Source: Candidatus Fermentithermobacillaceae bacterium
GTDB lineage: Bacteria > Bacillota > Sulfobacillia > Fermentithermobacillales > Fermentithermobacillaceae
Direction of reading: 5' to 3'
Assembly: GCA_012840345.1 (NCBI GenBank)
Contig: DULO01000066.1
Coordinates: 21,571-85,570 of the forward strand
DNA: 64,000 nt
Below the pieces are notes generated by a model. It saw nothing but the letters and a program-made list of their open reading frames with translations, ran no database searches and was not told the origin of the DNA. Below, piece by piece: positions 37,469-46,288 of the stretch; within the stretch, counting starts at the first letter, position 1, and each line of letters starts with the position of its first letter. Both the position numbers and the translations under genes were made by a program.

Positions 37469-38476
37469 CTAGGGATTCAGTTCTTGTTTCGCGTGGGTTA
37501 CCCAGTCCGGGTCCCTGAGCATGGCTCTCCCGACGCCTATCAGGTCGGCTTTTCCCTCCTGAAGGATTTGCTCGGCAAAAGCGCCTGTTGTGATACCGCC
37601 GGTAACCAGGACAGGTATCTTTACGGCTTTCTTGATCTCCGCGGCCGCCGGAACGAAGTATCCTGGCTCGGCCTTTGCGGGACGTGCAGACGCGTAGTTG
37701 CCTGAGACATCAATCACTGCCACTCCGGCGTCTTCCAGCATCTTGGCGGTCTCTGCGGCGTCCTTGTAGGTGAGGCCGCCCTCGATACCGTCCGTGCTCC
37801 CTAGTCTGACGAAGACAGGGTACTGGTCTCCCGTACGGGACTTGATCGCCGCGACAGTCTCAAGCAAGAACCGGGCCCGGTTCTCCACGCTTCCGCCGTA
37901 CTTGTCCTTTCGGTGGTTAGTGAGCGGGGACAGGAACTGGGACAACAGGTAGCCGTGGGCGGAGTGGATCTCCACGCCGTCGAAGCCGGCCTGTTGGGCG
38001 CGTTGGGCCGCCGCCGCGAAGAAACGCTGGACCTCCTCGATTTGTTCTTCGGTCATGGGAGTGGGCACGCGCTCGGATCGAGGGGGTGGGGTTTCGGTAG
38101 GACCGAGAGGCTCGCCTCCGGTAACATCCGGGTTCCCCTTCGCCCCGACGTGACTGAGCTGCAGGATCGCTACCGCGCCCTGTGACCGGATTCCTGTCGC
38201 GAGCTCCCTGAAAGCAGGGATGGCAGCGTCATTGTCTAGTCCAAGCTGTCCCTCGTGGGCTTTGCCTCGGAGAGTAACATAGGTATGCTCGACGATGATT
38301 ATTCCCGGGCCTCTGCCAGCCCTGTCTTTGTAATAGGCTATGGTAGCTTGGCTAGGTACGCCCTCCTTTTTTGAGCCCTCGCCATCGGGGACCTCCGGGA
38401 ACACAGATGCCATGGGCGGCATGACCACCCGGTTCCTGGCAGTTAGACCGGCGAACGACAGACTGGTGAACAGCAT
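37469..38476 (-). CDS. NADH:flavin oxidoreductase (Old Yellow Enzyme family)
   Basis: LTARNRVVMPPMAS, GVEIHSAHGYLLSQFLSPLTNHRKDKYGGSVENRARFLLE, GVGRAMLRDPDW. Confidence 0.94.
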   Translation of the reverse strand: MLFTSLSFAGLTARNRVVMPPMASVFPEVPDGEGSKKEGVPSQATIAYYKDRAGRGPGIIIVEHTYVTLRGKAHEGQLGLDNDAAIPAFRELATGIRSQGAVAILQLSHVGAKGNPDVTGGEPLGPTETPPPRSERVPTPMTEEQIEEVQRFFAAAAQRAQQAGFDGVEIHSAHGYLLSQFLSPLTNHRKDKYGGSVENRARFLLETVAAIKSRTGDQYPVFVRLGSTDGIEGGLTYKDAAETAKMLEDAGVAVIDVSGNYASARPAKAEPGYFVPAAAEIKKAVKIPVLVTGGITTGAFAEQILQEGKADLIGVGRAMLRDPDWVTHAKQELNP

Positions 38477-38575
38477 CTAGGCACCTTCTTTCAGTTGAAT
38501 TTGTGGATTTGTTTCGTTGAGTTGTTGAGTTGAGCAATCAGGGTTACCCAAGTTGTTAAGATACCTCAGATCCCG

Positions 38576-38815
38576 GTCGTCAAGAACTGACGACTGCCGG
38601 CGCGTAAGTCATCAACCAGGGACGCCTTCCTCCCGGCGAGTCATCAGCCAGTGACGACTCGGTGCCGGAGCCTACAGTTACTGAAGACTGCCGGCGCGGA
38701 AGTCATCAACCAGGGACGCCTTCCTCCCGGCGAGTCACCAGCCGGTGACGACTCGGTGCCGGAGTCTTCAGATACTGACGACCACCGGCGAGATAGTCAT
38801 CAACCGGTCCCACCT
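38576..38815 (+). repeat. Tandem array of 94-bp palindromic repeat units (units 38587-38680 and 38681-38774, partial third)
   Basis: CTGACGACTGCCGGCGCGtAAGTCATCAACCAGGGACGCCTTCCTCCCGGCGAGTCAtCAGCCaGTGACGACTCGGTGCCGGAGcCTaCAGtTA repeated with exact 94-bp period. Each unit has two inverted TGACGACT/AGTCATCA pairs. Confidence 0.9.
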
Positions 38816-39052
38816 CCGTATTTTCAAGATGTCAGTGGCTGATACCTTCGAGACGCGAAACGATCGCTTTCTCTTCTGCAGGTTGAGTAGTCGCGAAAAA
38901 ACGGTTGCCTCTTGGCAGAATATGGAATATTATGGTGTGGGATGTTCACAACAGATTTTCTTCCATATCTCATGGCCGATGCCAGGCTTTGCCCTGCGTC
39001 CAAGTTCGTAAGGATACTCTTGTCGCCGTCAAAGCCTCCGTCCATCGCCGCT

Positions 39053-39245
39053 GTTGATGACTCCTCCGCCCACAGCTGTCACTTTCTGAGGACTCCGGAG
39101 CCGAATCGTCAGCTGCTGATGACTGCCTGTAGTGAAGTCGTCTACGGTTGACGTCTCCTCGGCCCGCAGCCGTCACTTTTCGAGGACTCCAGAGCCGAGT
39201 CGTCAACAGCTGACAACTGCTTGCACCAGAGACATCAACAGACGA
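39053..39245 (-). repeat. Second tandem array of the 94-bp family in opposite orientation (units 39053-39146 and 39147-39240)
   Basis: GTTGATGACTCCTCCGCCCACAGCTGTCACTTTCTGAGGACTCCGGAGCCGAATCGTCAGCTGCTGATGACT... has 94-bp period and aligns with the reverse complement of the 38587 unit. Translations of the two arrays on opposite strands resemble each other (AGDDSVPESSDTDD.RRDSHQ vs AADDSAPESSESDSCGRRSHQ). Confidence 0.8.
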
Positions 39246-39315
39246 CGTACGTCAGAGAGAGTCTGATTTCTGCTAGCCTTCTGTGGCGTCTCGCTCTCTG
39301 GGTGCTCCCGCCGTC

Positions 39316-41688
39316 TTAGACGCCCTCGTAGAGCTCCGGGTCTACCTGGGACAGGAAGGGCGACATTGAACCGTCGCAGTACAGGAACAGCCTGTGCAGC
39401 GCCCGGGTGCAGACCATGTGCAGCAGGCGCCTGTCGTCCGGATGAGAGTAGTGGTTCTCATCCGCTCCGTACACCAAGACAGCCTCAAACTCTAAACCCT
39501 TAGCCAGGTAGGAGGGGATGACGACTACCCCACGCACAAACCGGCGGTCCCTCGCGCGTACTAGGTGGATTTTGAGCGAAGGCCCCAGGATGCCGCGGAG
39601 CCTCTCGTACACCAGCTGAGACTCAGTGGCCGTCTTGCATATGACAGCTATGGACTTCAGTCCCTGACCGGCGAGCTCCGTAAGGTCCAGGGCGATCCGG
39701 TTCAGGACGGCATTCATTCCAGATGCCCCGGCCACAAATACTCTGGGCAGAGGACCTGGCCTATCCAGCGCCTCCAGCGGTTCGCCGTCCGGGAGCAGCG
39801 CCTTGGCGAACAGGGAAATGTCCCTGGTCGAACGGTAGCTCTTGGTGAGCTTGACCAGTCCGGGGTTTCTGGCCTTAAACACTTCGCCCAAGATATCGTA
39901 TCCTTGGATGCCGAAGCTGGGGTGGACTGATTGGTTAAGGTCTCCCAAAATTGTCATGCTGGCTTCAGGGAAAGCGTCCTTGAGCACTTCGTACTGAACC
40001 GCGCTGTAGTCTTGCGCTTCGTCCAGGATGACGTGCCTGGCTTTCGTGGAAGCTGGGCGCGGTTGTCCGTCTTGAGACTCAGGCGCGGAATCGGGCAAGC
40101 CTTCAAGCAGGTACTGTAGAAGCAGCAGGGGAGCAAGGTCCTCGTAGGGGACGAAGCCTGATGACAGCTTTTCCGCCGTTTGCTTGCGGATGTCCTGGTA
40201 AAACTCAGGAAGCTCCTTGCCGTCAAATACCGCGTGGAAGACACTGTCCTCGGTCCAAAGCCTAAGGTACTCTTGAAAAGCGTTCCGCTGAGTCCAGGAG
40301 TCGAGATGCTCCCTGATCTCCCGGAACTCTTGGGCGGTTTTGAACCGGGCCACCGAAGCGATCTCCGACTCAAAATAAAATTCTTTGTCCTTGTTCTCCG
40401 ACAGCTCTTTGGCCACTTCTTTCCTGCGGGCTTGCTCCAGGGGTTGGAGCAGCCAAAGGATCCTCCGACGGATTCTATCAAGCCTCTTGTGGAGGGGCAT
40501 GTAACCGTAGTCGGAGGTCAACAGGTTTTGGAGTTCCTCGGCTGATACCACGACCTTGCCCCTCACGACGACCGGCCTCAACTGAACGTTGTCGGCCAGG
40601 TAACGGGCGTAATCCTTCATGGCCTGGATGAAGGACGGGGAGGATTTCCACCTTATGCCTTGACGCCGGATCTCGTATTCTTTCTGGGCGTGGCGTCCAG
40701 CGTCGGTTATGTCCTTCACAGCGCCCGGGATTCCCGGAGTCCGGTTGCCTATCAGGTATTCCAGCTGGTCGTGGACGTCCTCAAGGACCAGGTCCGGTCC
40801 GAGCACGTCCCTGGCGAAATCACGGAAGGTGGTCTGGGTCACGTTGGCCTCGCCCAGTTCGGGGAGGACGGCCGAGATATAGTCCGCGAAAACTCTGTTC
40901 GGAGAGAAAATCACTATGTTTTCGGACGTCATGGTGTCCCTGTGTCGGTACAGGAGGTAAGCGGCTCTGTGCAAGGCTATGGACGTCTTGCCGCTTCCCG
41001 CGGCTCCTTGCACCACCAGAATCTTTTGGTCCTCGTTTCGGATAACCCGGTTTTGCTCCTTTTGAATCGTGTTTACGATGGCGCGCATGCGGTCGCCGGT
41101 GGCCTTGCCCAAGATCTCTTGGAGTATTTCGTCATCAATTTTGAGGCTGTTGTCGAACATGAACTTGAGTACGCCGTCTTCGATGCGGAACTGCCTCTTT
41201 AGGAGGAGTTCTCCCGTGATAATCCCTCGAATGGACTTGTACTGGGCGGGGCCCAACTCGTAGTCGTAAAACATGCTGGATACCGGAGCGCGCCAGTCCA
41301 GAACCAAGTGCTCGCCCGTAGCTTCGTCCACGAGAGAAGCTATGCCTATGTAAAGACGAACGGCCTCCTGCGAGTTGGATTCCCGAAAGTCGATTCTTCC
41401 GAAATAGGGTGAGCGTTCCAACTTGGATAACCTGCGCAGCACCCCCAAGGACAGAGCCCTGTACTTGAGGTAATTGGTCACCCTCTCGGTCTCCGCCGCC
41501 ATGGCCACGGTGTCTTCGAATTCGCGAGAGGCGATCGGCAGCTCCTCTTCCCACGCGGCCCGGACCGCTTCCGCGTTTATCTTCGCTTCTTTTTCAAGAG
41601 ACGCCCTGCGCTCGGCGATTTGCCTGCGGATCTCGGCCAGTACAAGTCGCAGTCTCTGTTCTTCGTATTGGCGCTCGCAAGAGTTCAT
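39316..41688 (-). CDS. helD: UvrD/Rep-family helicase-like protein, HelD type
   Basis: N-terminal coiled coil, ILVVQGAAGSGKTSIALHRAAYLLY, VIFSPNRVFADYISAVLPELGE, HVILDEAQDYSAVQYEVLKDAFP, GDLNQSVHP, LTKSYRSTRDI. Confidence 0.9.
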   Translation of the reverse strand: MNSCERQYEEQRLRLVLAEIRRQIAERRASLEKEAKINAEAVRAAWEEELPIASREFEDTVAMAAETERVTNYLKYRALSLGVLRRLSKLERSPYFGRIDFRESNSQEAVRLYIGIASLVDEATGEHLVLDWRAPVSSMFYDYELGPAQYKSIRGIITGELLLKRQFRIEDGVLKFMFDNSLKIDDEILQEILGKATGDRMRAIVNTIQKEQNRVIRNEDQKILVVQGAAGSGKTSIALHRAAYLLYRHRDTMTSENIVIFSPNRVFADYISAVLPELGEANVTQTTFRDFARDVLGPDLVLEDVHDQLEYLIGNRTPGIPGAVKDITDAGRHAQKEYEIRRQGIRWKSSPSFIQAMKDYARYLADNVQLRPVVVRGKVVVSAEELQNLLTSDYGYMPLHKRLDRIRRRILWLLQPLEQARRKEVAKELSENKDKEFYFESEIASVARFKTAQEFREIREHLDSWTQRNAFQEYLRLWTEDSVFHAVFDGKELPEFYQDIRKQTAEKLSSGFVPYEDLAPLLLLQYLLEGLPDSAPESQDGQPRPASTKARHVILDEAQDYSAVQYEVLKDAFPEASMTILGDLNQSVHPSFGIQGYDILGEVFKARNPGLVKLTKSYRSTRDISLFAKALLPDGEPLEALDRPGPLPRVFVAGASGMNAVLNRIALDLTELAGQGLKSIAVICKTATESQLVYERLRGILGPSLKIHLVRARDRRFVRGVVVIPSYLAKGLEFEAVLVYGADENHYSHPDDRRLLHMVCTRALHRLFLYCDGSMSPFLSQVDPELYEGV

Positions 41689-41829
41689 GGCTACTCCTCC
41701 GATTGTGTTCTCCGCTTACCTTTTCATTATCGCACGATCGTTTCGGCGGTTGACACAGACCTTTGGCGATTTGTAGTATGAGGCAAATCGTCGCGCCTCA
41801 ACATCGTCACGAGACGAGGTGTTGTTCCT

Positions 41830-42094
41830 ATGACAAGGTACCTTATAACCAGCGCCCTTCCTTCTCTCCGTGGCCCCCGAATCCAATGACTCTGACTTTA
41901 CTTGGGAGGCTTTCGCGACCACAGTCAACAAGGACCTTGCGGGCAATTTCGGCAACTTCGTGAACCGGACGCTCAAGCTGACGGCAGCTCAACTGGGTTC
42001 CTTCATACCCGAAGGCGGGCAGCCCGGCGAAAGCGAGGCCCGACTGGACGCGGATTGCCGCGCGGCAATGGACGAGTACCGGGAATGGCTTTGA
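41830..42094 (+). pseudogene. metG: Severely deleted remnant of methionyl-tRNA synthetase
   Basis: ATG at 41830 gives MTRYLITSALPSL (MetRS N-terminus). A frame change follows at once into APESNDSDFTWEAFATTVNKDLAGNFGNFVNRTLKLTAAQLGSFIPEGG (MetRS segment entering the anticodon-binding domain), then stop. HIGH and KMSKS regions are absent. Confidence 0.8.
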
Positions 42095-42153
42095 AGAAGC
42101 TCTGGTCGCTGGGCAAACACTTATGCTTAACCGGACCGCGACGAACAGTGTTC

Positions 42154-43137
42154 CTACAACTCCAACTCCCAGATGCCGAGGACGCGGTCGTCGGGGGAGA
42201 AACCCAGGCGAGGCAGGATGGAGCTGGCCTGAGTGCCTGCCCTGCAGTTGGCGAAAAGCCTCGCGGCAGGAAGTCCGTCTTTGTCTCGCTTTTCTGCCAG
42301 GATGATTTCCGCCCAGTGAACCAAGGCCATGATAGCGGGTTCGTCCCCGAATATGCTTCCCAGTTCGACCATTACGGTCATGAGGCCTCCGCGCTCGTGG
42401 TCGGGCTCTACGAAGTAAGCCCCGTACCACGTCCCGCCGCGGATGGCGCCGGAGCTATCCTTTGCCGCCATCACCCGGACTCCGTCCGCCAGGTCTGTCA
42501 GTACCCCTCCAATGCTGAGCCTTCGCCAAGTATAATCGCAGCCGCCGTACTTCAGAGTTCTTAGAGCCTCGTTGACCAGGAGGGGGACATCGGAAGGAGA
42601 GAGGTCAACCACCGCGATTCCTTCCTCATCCATAGTGATCCCTTCAACGTCTCCTTTGGCTCGCGTCTTCACGTTCAGGGAATCTGCCGCAGCCGGCGTC
42701 CTCTCGTTCGCGGAACCCGCCGGCAAGTCCTTGGAAAAAACAACTAATTCGTCAACGGGCACAAACCCTATCGATCGGCTCATAGCCTGGGACTTGTAGT
42801 TGTCTCCGTCGATGGCGACCCTAGCCACTTTGGCTCCCCGTTCTCTGGCACCTTTGATGGCGGCCTCGGTCAGTCTCGTTCCGACGCCCATCCTTCTGTA
42901 ATCAGGGTGTACCCTAATCCCCTCAAACCAGGCTTCGTCAGAAGATAGATACCTTACGTGGTTTACGCCGACCGGCTTCCCTTGGACTTCCGCGACCCAG
43001 AGGTCGCCGGGTTCTTTGAGCCAGTCCTCAAGAGCATCGGCCACGTAGTCCCCCCACTCAAAGGTATTCCTGGTGAAGGTCTGGAGAAAAGGCACGTCGT
43101 CGGGCCGTCCCGGCCTGACGATGATTTCTGGGTTCAT
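42154..43137 (-). CDS. GNAT family N-acetyltransferase
   Basis: WFEGIRVHPDYRRMGVGTRLTEAAIKGARERGAKVARVAIDGDNYKSQAMSRSIGFVPVDE. Confidence 0.9.
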   Translation of the reverse strand: MNPEIIVRPGRPDDVPFLQTFTRNTFEWGDYVADALEDWLKEPGDLWVAEVQGKPVGVNHVRYLSSDEAWFEGIRVHPDYRRMGVGTRLTEAAIKGARERGAKVARVAIDGDNYKSQAMSRSIGFVPVDELVVFSKDLPAGSANERTPAAADSLNVKTRAKGDVEGITMDEEGIAVVDLSPSDVPLLVNEALRTLKYGGCDYTWRRLSIGGVLTDLADGVRVMAAKDSSGAIRGGTWYGAYFVEPDHERGGLMTVMVELGSIFGDEPAIMALVHWAEIILAEKRDKDGLPAARLFANCRAGTQASSILPRLGFSPDDRVLGIWELEL

Positions 43138-43220
43138 TGTCGTCGGACTCCTTCTATGGCTCGCTTGCTTTGATGAACTTGCTGCGATGAGCTTGCTATG
43201 CGCTCATTATCGCACGCTCG

Positions 43221-43847
43221 TCACGGCGCGCTTGGGATGGGTTTCCCCTCAGAAACCGAGATCTCAGCCCTGCCGGCGGTAAGGTCAGATATCCTCTTCG
43301 TAAGCGCAGGCACCGCTTCTTCCTTTACGAAAGCCGAGATCTGGACCGCTTCCCCGTAATCCACGTTGTCTATGACGCACCCTTGGTTTTCCAGTTCGCG
43401 CTGCAGCCTTCCAAACTGGTCGTATGCCACGCGGACCCGCATCAAGGAGTGATAGATGTACTTTAGGGCTCCCGCTTCATCTAGAGCGAGGTTCGCGGTT
43501 TTTCCGTATGCCCTGAGGAGCCCTCCCGCCCCCAAGAGAGTTCCACCAAAGTACCGCGTCACCACGCATACCACATTTCTCAGCGAACGTTTGTGGATGA
43601 CGTCCAGGATGGGGTAGCCTGCCGTGCCCTTTGGTTCGCCGTCATCGCTCAAGCGTTCTATAGGGGTGCCCAAACCCACCGAATACGCGTAGACGTTGTG
43701 GGTGGCGTCAGGATACTTGGCCCTGATGGACTCCACGAAGCTTTCGGCTTCAGCTTCGGAAAACGCGGGAGAAACCGTCCCGATAAACTTGGACCTCTTG
43801 ACGATGTACTCAGCCGAAGCCTGTTTCGCGGGGCTCAAGAACTCCAC
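43221..43847 (-). CDS. YigZ/IMPACT family protein
   Basis: KRSKFIGTVSPAFSEAEAESFVESIRAKYPDATHNVYAYSVG...RLSDDGEPKGTAGYPILDVI...VVTRYFGGTLLGAGGLLRAYG. Confidence 0.94.
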   Translation of the reverse strand: MEFLSPAKQASAEYIVKRSKFIGTVSPAFSEAEAESFVESIRAKYPDATHNVYAYSVGLGTPIERLSDDGEPKGTAGYPILDVIHKRSLRNVVCVVTRYFGGTLLGAGGLLRAYGKTANLALDEAGALKYIYHSLMRVRVAYDQFGRLQRELENQGCVIDNVDYGEAVQISAFVKEEAVPALTKRISDLTAGRAEISVSEGKPIPSAP

Positions 43848-44003
43848 TTGGGCGCTCCTCTCGGACAGGTTTTCCTAGGTATTCTCACGTGTTTTCCCTC
43901 AGGTCGTCAACTGGACGCCGGATCCCGTGGGAGCATGGAACACAACAGGCAGCGCGGCGTCAAAAGAGACAAGTGTCCACAACACCCTAAGGAGTGATAT
44001 AGA

Positions 44004-44744
44004 GTGTCCACCAAGAGTCTTCGGAACCTTCTCCTGGCGGGTGCCGTCCTTCTGGCTTTAGCTTTGGCCGTAGGGTCGGCCATTCCGCATAAGGCGTTGG
44101 CGGAGGAACCCGAGTCCCCAAGGCTCATTTCGGTCACGGGCCAAGCGGAACTCCAGGTCAAGCCCGACATGGCCACCATCAACTTTGGAGTGGAGACCCA
44201 GGCGAAGACAGCTCAGGAAGCCCAGCAGTCTAACGCTTCCAAGATGAACGCCGTTATCAACGCGCTGGTTGCCTCAGGGATTGCCAAGAACGACATACAG
44301 ACCTCCAACTTCAGCCTATACCCTGTGTACGAGTGGCAGCAGGGAGAAAAAGAGGGCAGACAGGTCCTTGTCGGTTACCGGTGCAACAACACCGTGGTAG
44401 TCCGCCTTAAGAACATCGCCAACATCGGCCCCACCATCGATGCCGCGACGGGAGCGGGAGCCAACAGCATCGGAGGCATCAGCTTCGGGCTCTTGGACCC
44501 CAAACCCCATGAAAACACTCTCCTGGCAGAGGCCGTAAAGAACGCCCGCGAGAAAGCGGACATTATGGCAAAGGCCGCGGGGGTCAACATCATCTCCGTC
44601 TACAGGATCTCGGACGGATACACCAGCGTCAGCTCAATGGACCAGGGCGGTTGGAGGGCAGCGGATGCCGAGGCTATCAAGACTCCTGTCGAACCCGGCA
44701 GCCTCACAGTGAGGGCGACGGTCAGGGTCGACTACTCCTTCTAA
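44004..44744 (+). CDS. SIMPL domain (DUF541) secreted protein
   Basis: Signal peptide; ISVTGQAELQVKPDMATINFGVETQAKTAQEAQQSNASKMNAVINAL; VRATVRVDYSF. Confidence 0.92.
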   Translation: MSTKSLRNLLLAGAVLLALALAVGSAIPHKALAEEPESPRLISVTGQAELQVKPDMATINFGVETQAKTAQEAQQSNASKMNAVINALVASGIAKNDIQTSNFSLYPVYEWQQGEKEGRQVLVGYRCNNTVVVRLKNIANIGPTIDAATGAGANSIGGISFGLLDPKPHENTLLAEAVKNAREKADIMAKAAGVNIISVYRISDGYTSVSSMDQGGWRAADAEAIKTPVEPGSLTVRATVRVDYSF

Positions 44745-44774
44745 GCCCTACTTTCTAAGGTGCGCGATATATAA

Positions 44775-44812
44775 AGCGGGTCGGGAAACCGGCCCGCTCT
44801 CTTTGTTTTCTC
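44775..44812 (+). terminator. Rho-independent terminator downstream of SIMPL gene
   Basis: AGCGGGTCGG-GAAA-CCGGCCCGCT followed by CTCTTTGTTTT. Confidence 0.85.
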
Positions 44813-44881
44813 CAGTTAACTTAGGTTACCTCAGCCTGTTTAAGGGCGCTGGCGTAGCCGCCGGGTGCCCTGCTTGACCCT

Positions 44882-46276
44882 TCACTGGACCCGCATGATA
44901 GTGAAGCCCCCGCCGCCGTTCCACCCCGCCTCTCGGGAGATGCCGCGGGGGTCAGTGCCGTCCACCACCGATTCCATCCTCTTTCGGCACATTGAAAAGG
45001 ACTTCTCGTTTGCCTCAACCATTATCCAGCGCCTGTTTAGCTTGTGGGCCACCGCTCCGGTAGTCCCCGACCCGGCGAAAAAGTCCATGACCAGGTCTCC
45101 TTCCAAGCTGAACGAGCGGATGAGGCGGCTTAGGAGACGCTCAGGCTTCTTGCCCCGCTTAAGGGCTACTCCGCCTTCATTGGCGATGCCTGTGGCGGGC
45201 ACTTCGTCGTCGGTCCATAAGTTGTTCATGTCGGCGACCCGGACGACGCGATTGCCCCTGAGCTCACTGATGTCCTTAAGGAACAGGATCACCTGTCCAT
45301 TCAAGTAGTACCTGGTGCGAAGTCCTTTATGCTTGCCTCTTGCCTGGACGAATTCCGCCGAGTACAACCGGTCCTTGTCCGGCATCTGGGACAGGAGCTG
45401 TTGCTGGAAGGTGCTCTCCCTCTGCTGGTTGGTTAACCTGCACAGATACGGGAAAAACGGCTTCATCACGCGCCACGAGTGGAAATAGGCGTGCCTCAGA
45501 TTCTCTATGCCCGCGGGTTCCATGGAAAACCAATCGTGGACAAAGATATTCACTTCATTGCCTTGGCGGTCGGTGAATTCCGCGACTTTCTCACGCTCTT
45601 TGGACATTCGAATTAGCCGTGAGTAGGTCTTAAGGGTTTTCCAGGAGATAGGTTCCTCCTTGGTCGGCGGCGGAAGGTCTCTCCTGAGGGGCCCCTTGGA
45701 ATAGATGAGGATATACTCTAGGCAATCATTTATCGGAGCGACGCCTTGGCCGAGAAGAGTCCTGTCCGGTGCCCTCTGCCAGGACACCTGGCTCACAAAG
45801 TTCTCCCTTCCGAACAGCCCGTCGAGGATAACCCTGACGTAGGCTTGCTCCACTGTGTTGAGGTGGGCGGCGAATACTCCGCCCTCCCGGATTAGTTCTT
45901 TCGCGAGCGCCGCACGTTCCTCGAACATGGATAGCCACAAGCCGTGGTCCAGATTATCGGCATAGGGTCCCGAGTTTCTCCCGGTGTTGAACGGCGGATC
46001 GATGTACACAAAGTCCACTTTGGACGCGAGAGAAGGGAGGAGCGCCCGCAAGGCGAAGAGATTGTCTCCCTTAATCAGCAGATTCCTTGCCGCATCTATA
46101 TCATTGCCTATGCCTTCGGACGCGCTTAGCGGAGGAACACTCCCGTAATCAGAAACCCAGGCCAACCTACGCACGGGAAGCGGGTCGGAACCCGCCATAC
46201 GCCAACCACCTGTAGCTTCGTCGTACAAGACATGCTGCCCCTGCGTGTGCCAAGTGAGTGCCACAGGTTGTTCCAT
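44882..46276 (-). CDS. Site-specific DNA-methyltransferase (beta class, adenine-specific type), solitary
   Basis: LLIKGDNLFALRALLPSLASKVDFVYIDPPFNTG (motif IV) precedes DLVMDFFAGSGTTGAVAHKLN (motif I). Confidence 0.9.
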   Translation of the reverse strand: MEQPVALTWHTQGQHVLYDEATGGWRMAGSDPLPVRRLAWVSDYGSVPPLSASEGIGNDIDAARNLLIKGDNLFALRALLPSLASKVDFVYIDPPFNTGRNSGPYADNLDHGLWLSMFEERAALAKELIREGGVFAAHLNTVEQAYVRVILDGLFGRENFVSQVSWQRAPDRTLLGQGVAPINDCLEYILIYSKGPLRRDLPPPTKEEPISWKTLKTYSRLIRMSKEREKVAEFTDRQGNEVNIFVHDWFSMEPAGIENLRHAYFHSWRVMKPFFPYLCRLTNQQRESTFQQQLLSQMPDKDRLYSAEFVQARGKHKGLRTRYYLNGQVILFLKDISELRGNRVVRVADMNNLWTDDEVPATGIANEGGVALKRGKKPERLLSRLIRSFSLEGDLVMDFFAGSGTTGAVAHKLNRRWIMVEANEKSFSMCRKRMESVVDGTDPRGISREAGWNGGGGFTIMRVQ

Positions 46277-46288
46277 GAGTTCCTCCCC

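Noticed and set aside
38651-39206. ORFs 38651..38842, 38745..39011 (+) and 38970..39206 (-) across the repeats as genes
   Set aside because: They are explained by the repeat sequence itself. The 94-bp period is not a multiple of 3, so frames shift between units, and there is no convincing RBS or domain.
38570-39250. Considered a CRISPR array or integron attC array
   Set aside because: Repeats are 94 bp, contiguous without variable spacers, and internally palindromic. No cas genes, no integrase, and I could not find the attC GTTRRRY/RYYYAAC boxes at unit ends.
39316-41688. HelD-like helicase plus neighbouring orphan methyltransferase as a phage-defence island
   Set aside because: The genes are not adjacent or co-oriented as an operon and no nuclease/effector partner is visible; HelD is usually an RNA polymerase recycling factor.
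43895-43930. GGTCGTCAACTGGACGCCGG as a further 94-bp repeat copy
   Set aside because: Only one octamer-like match without the paired inverted octamers or spacing; consistent with chance.
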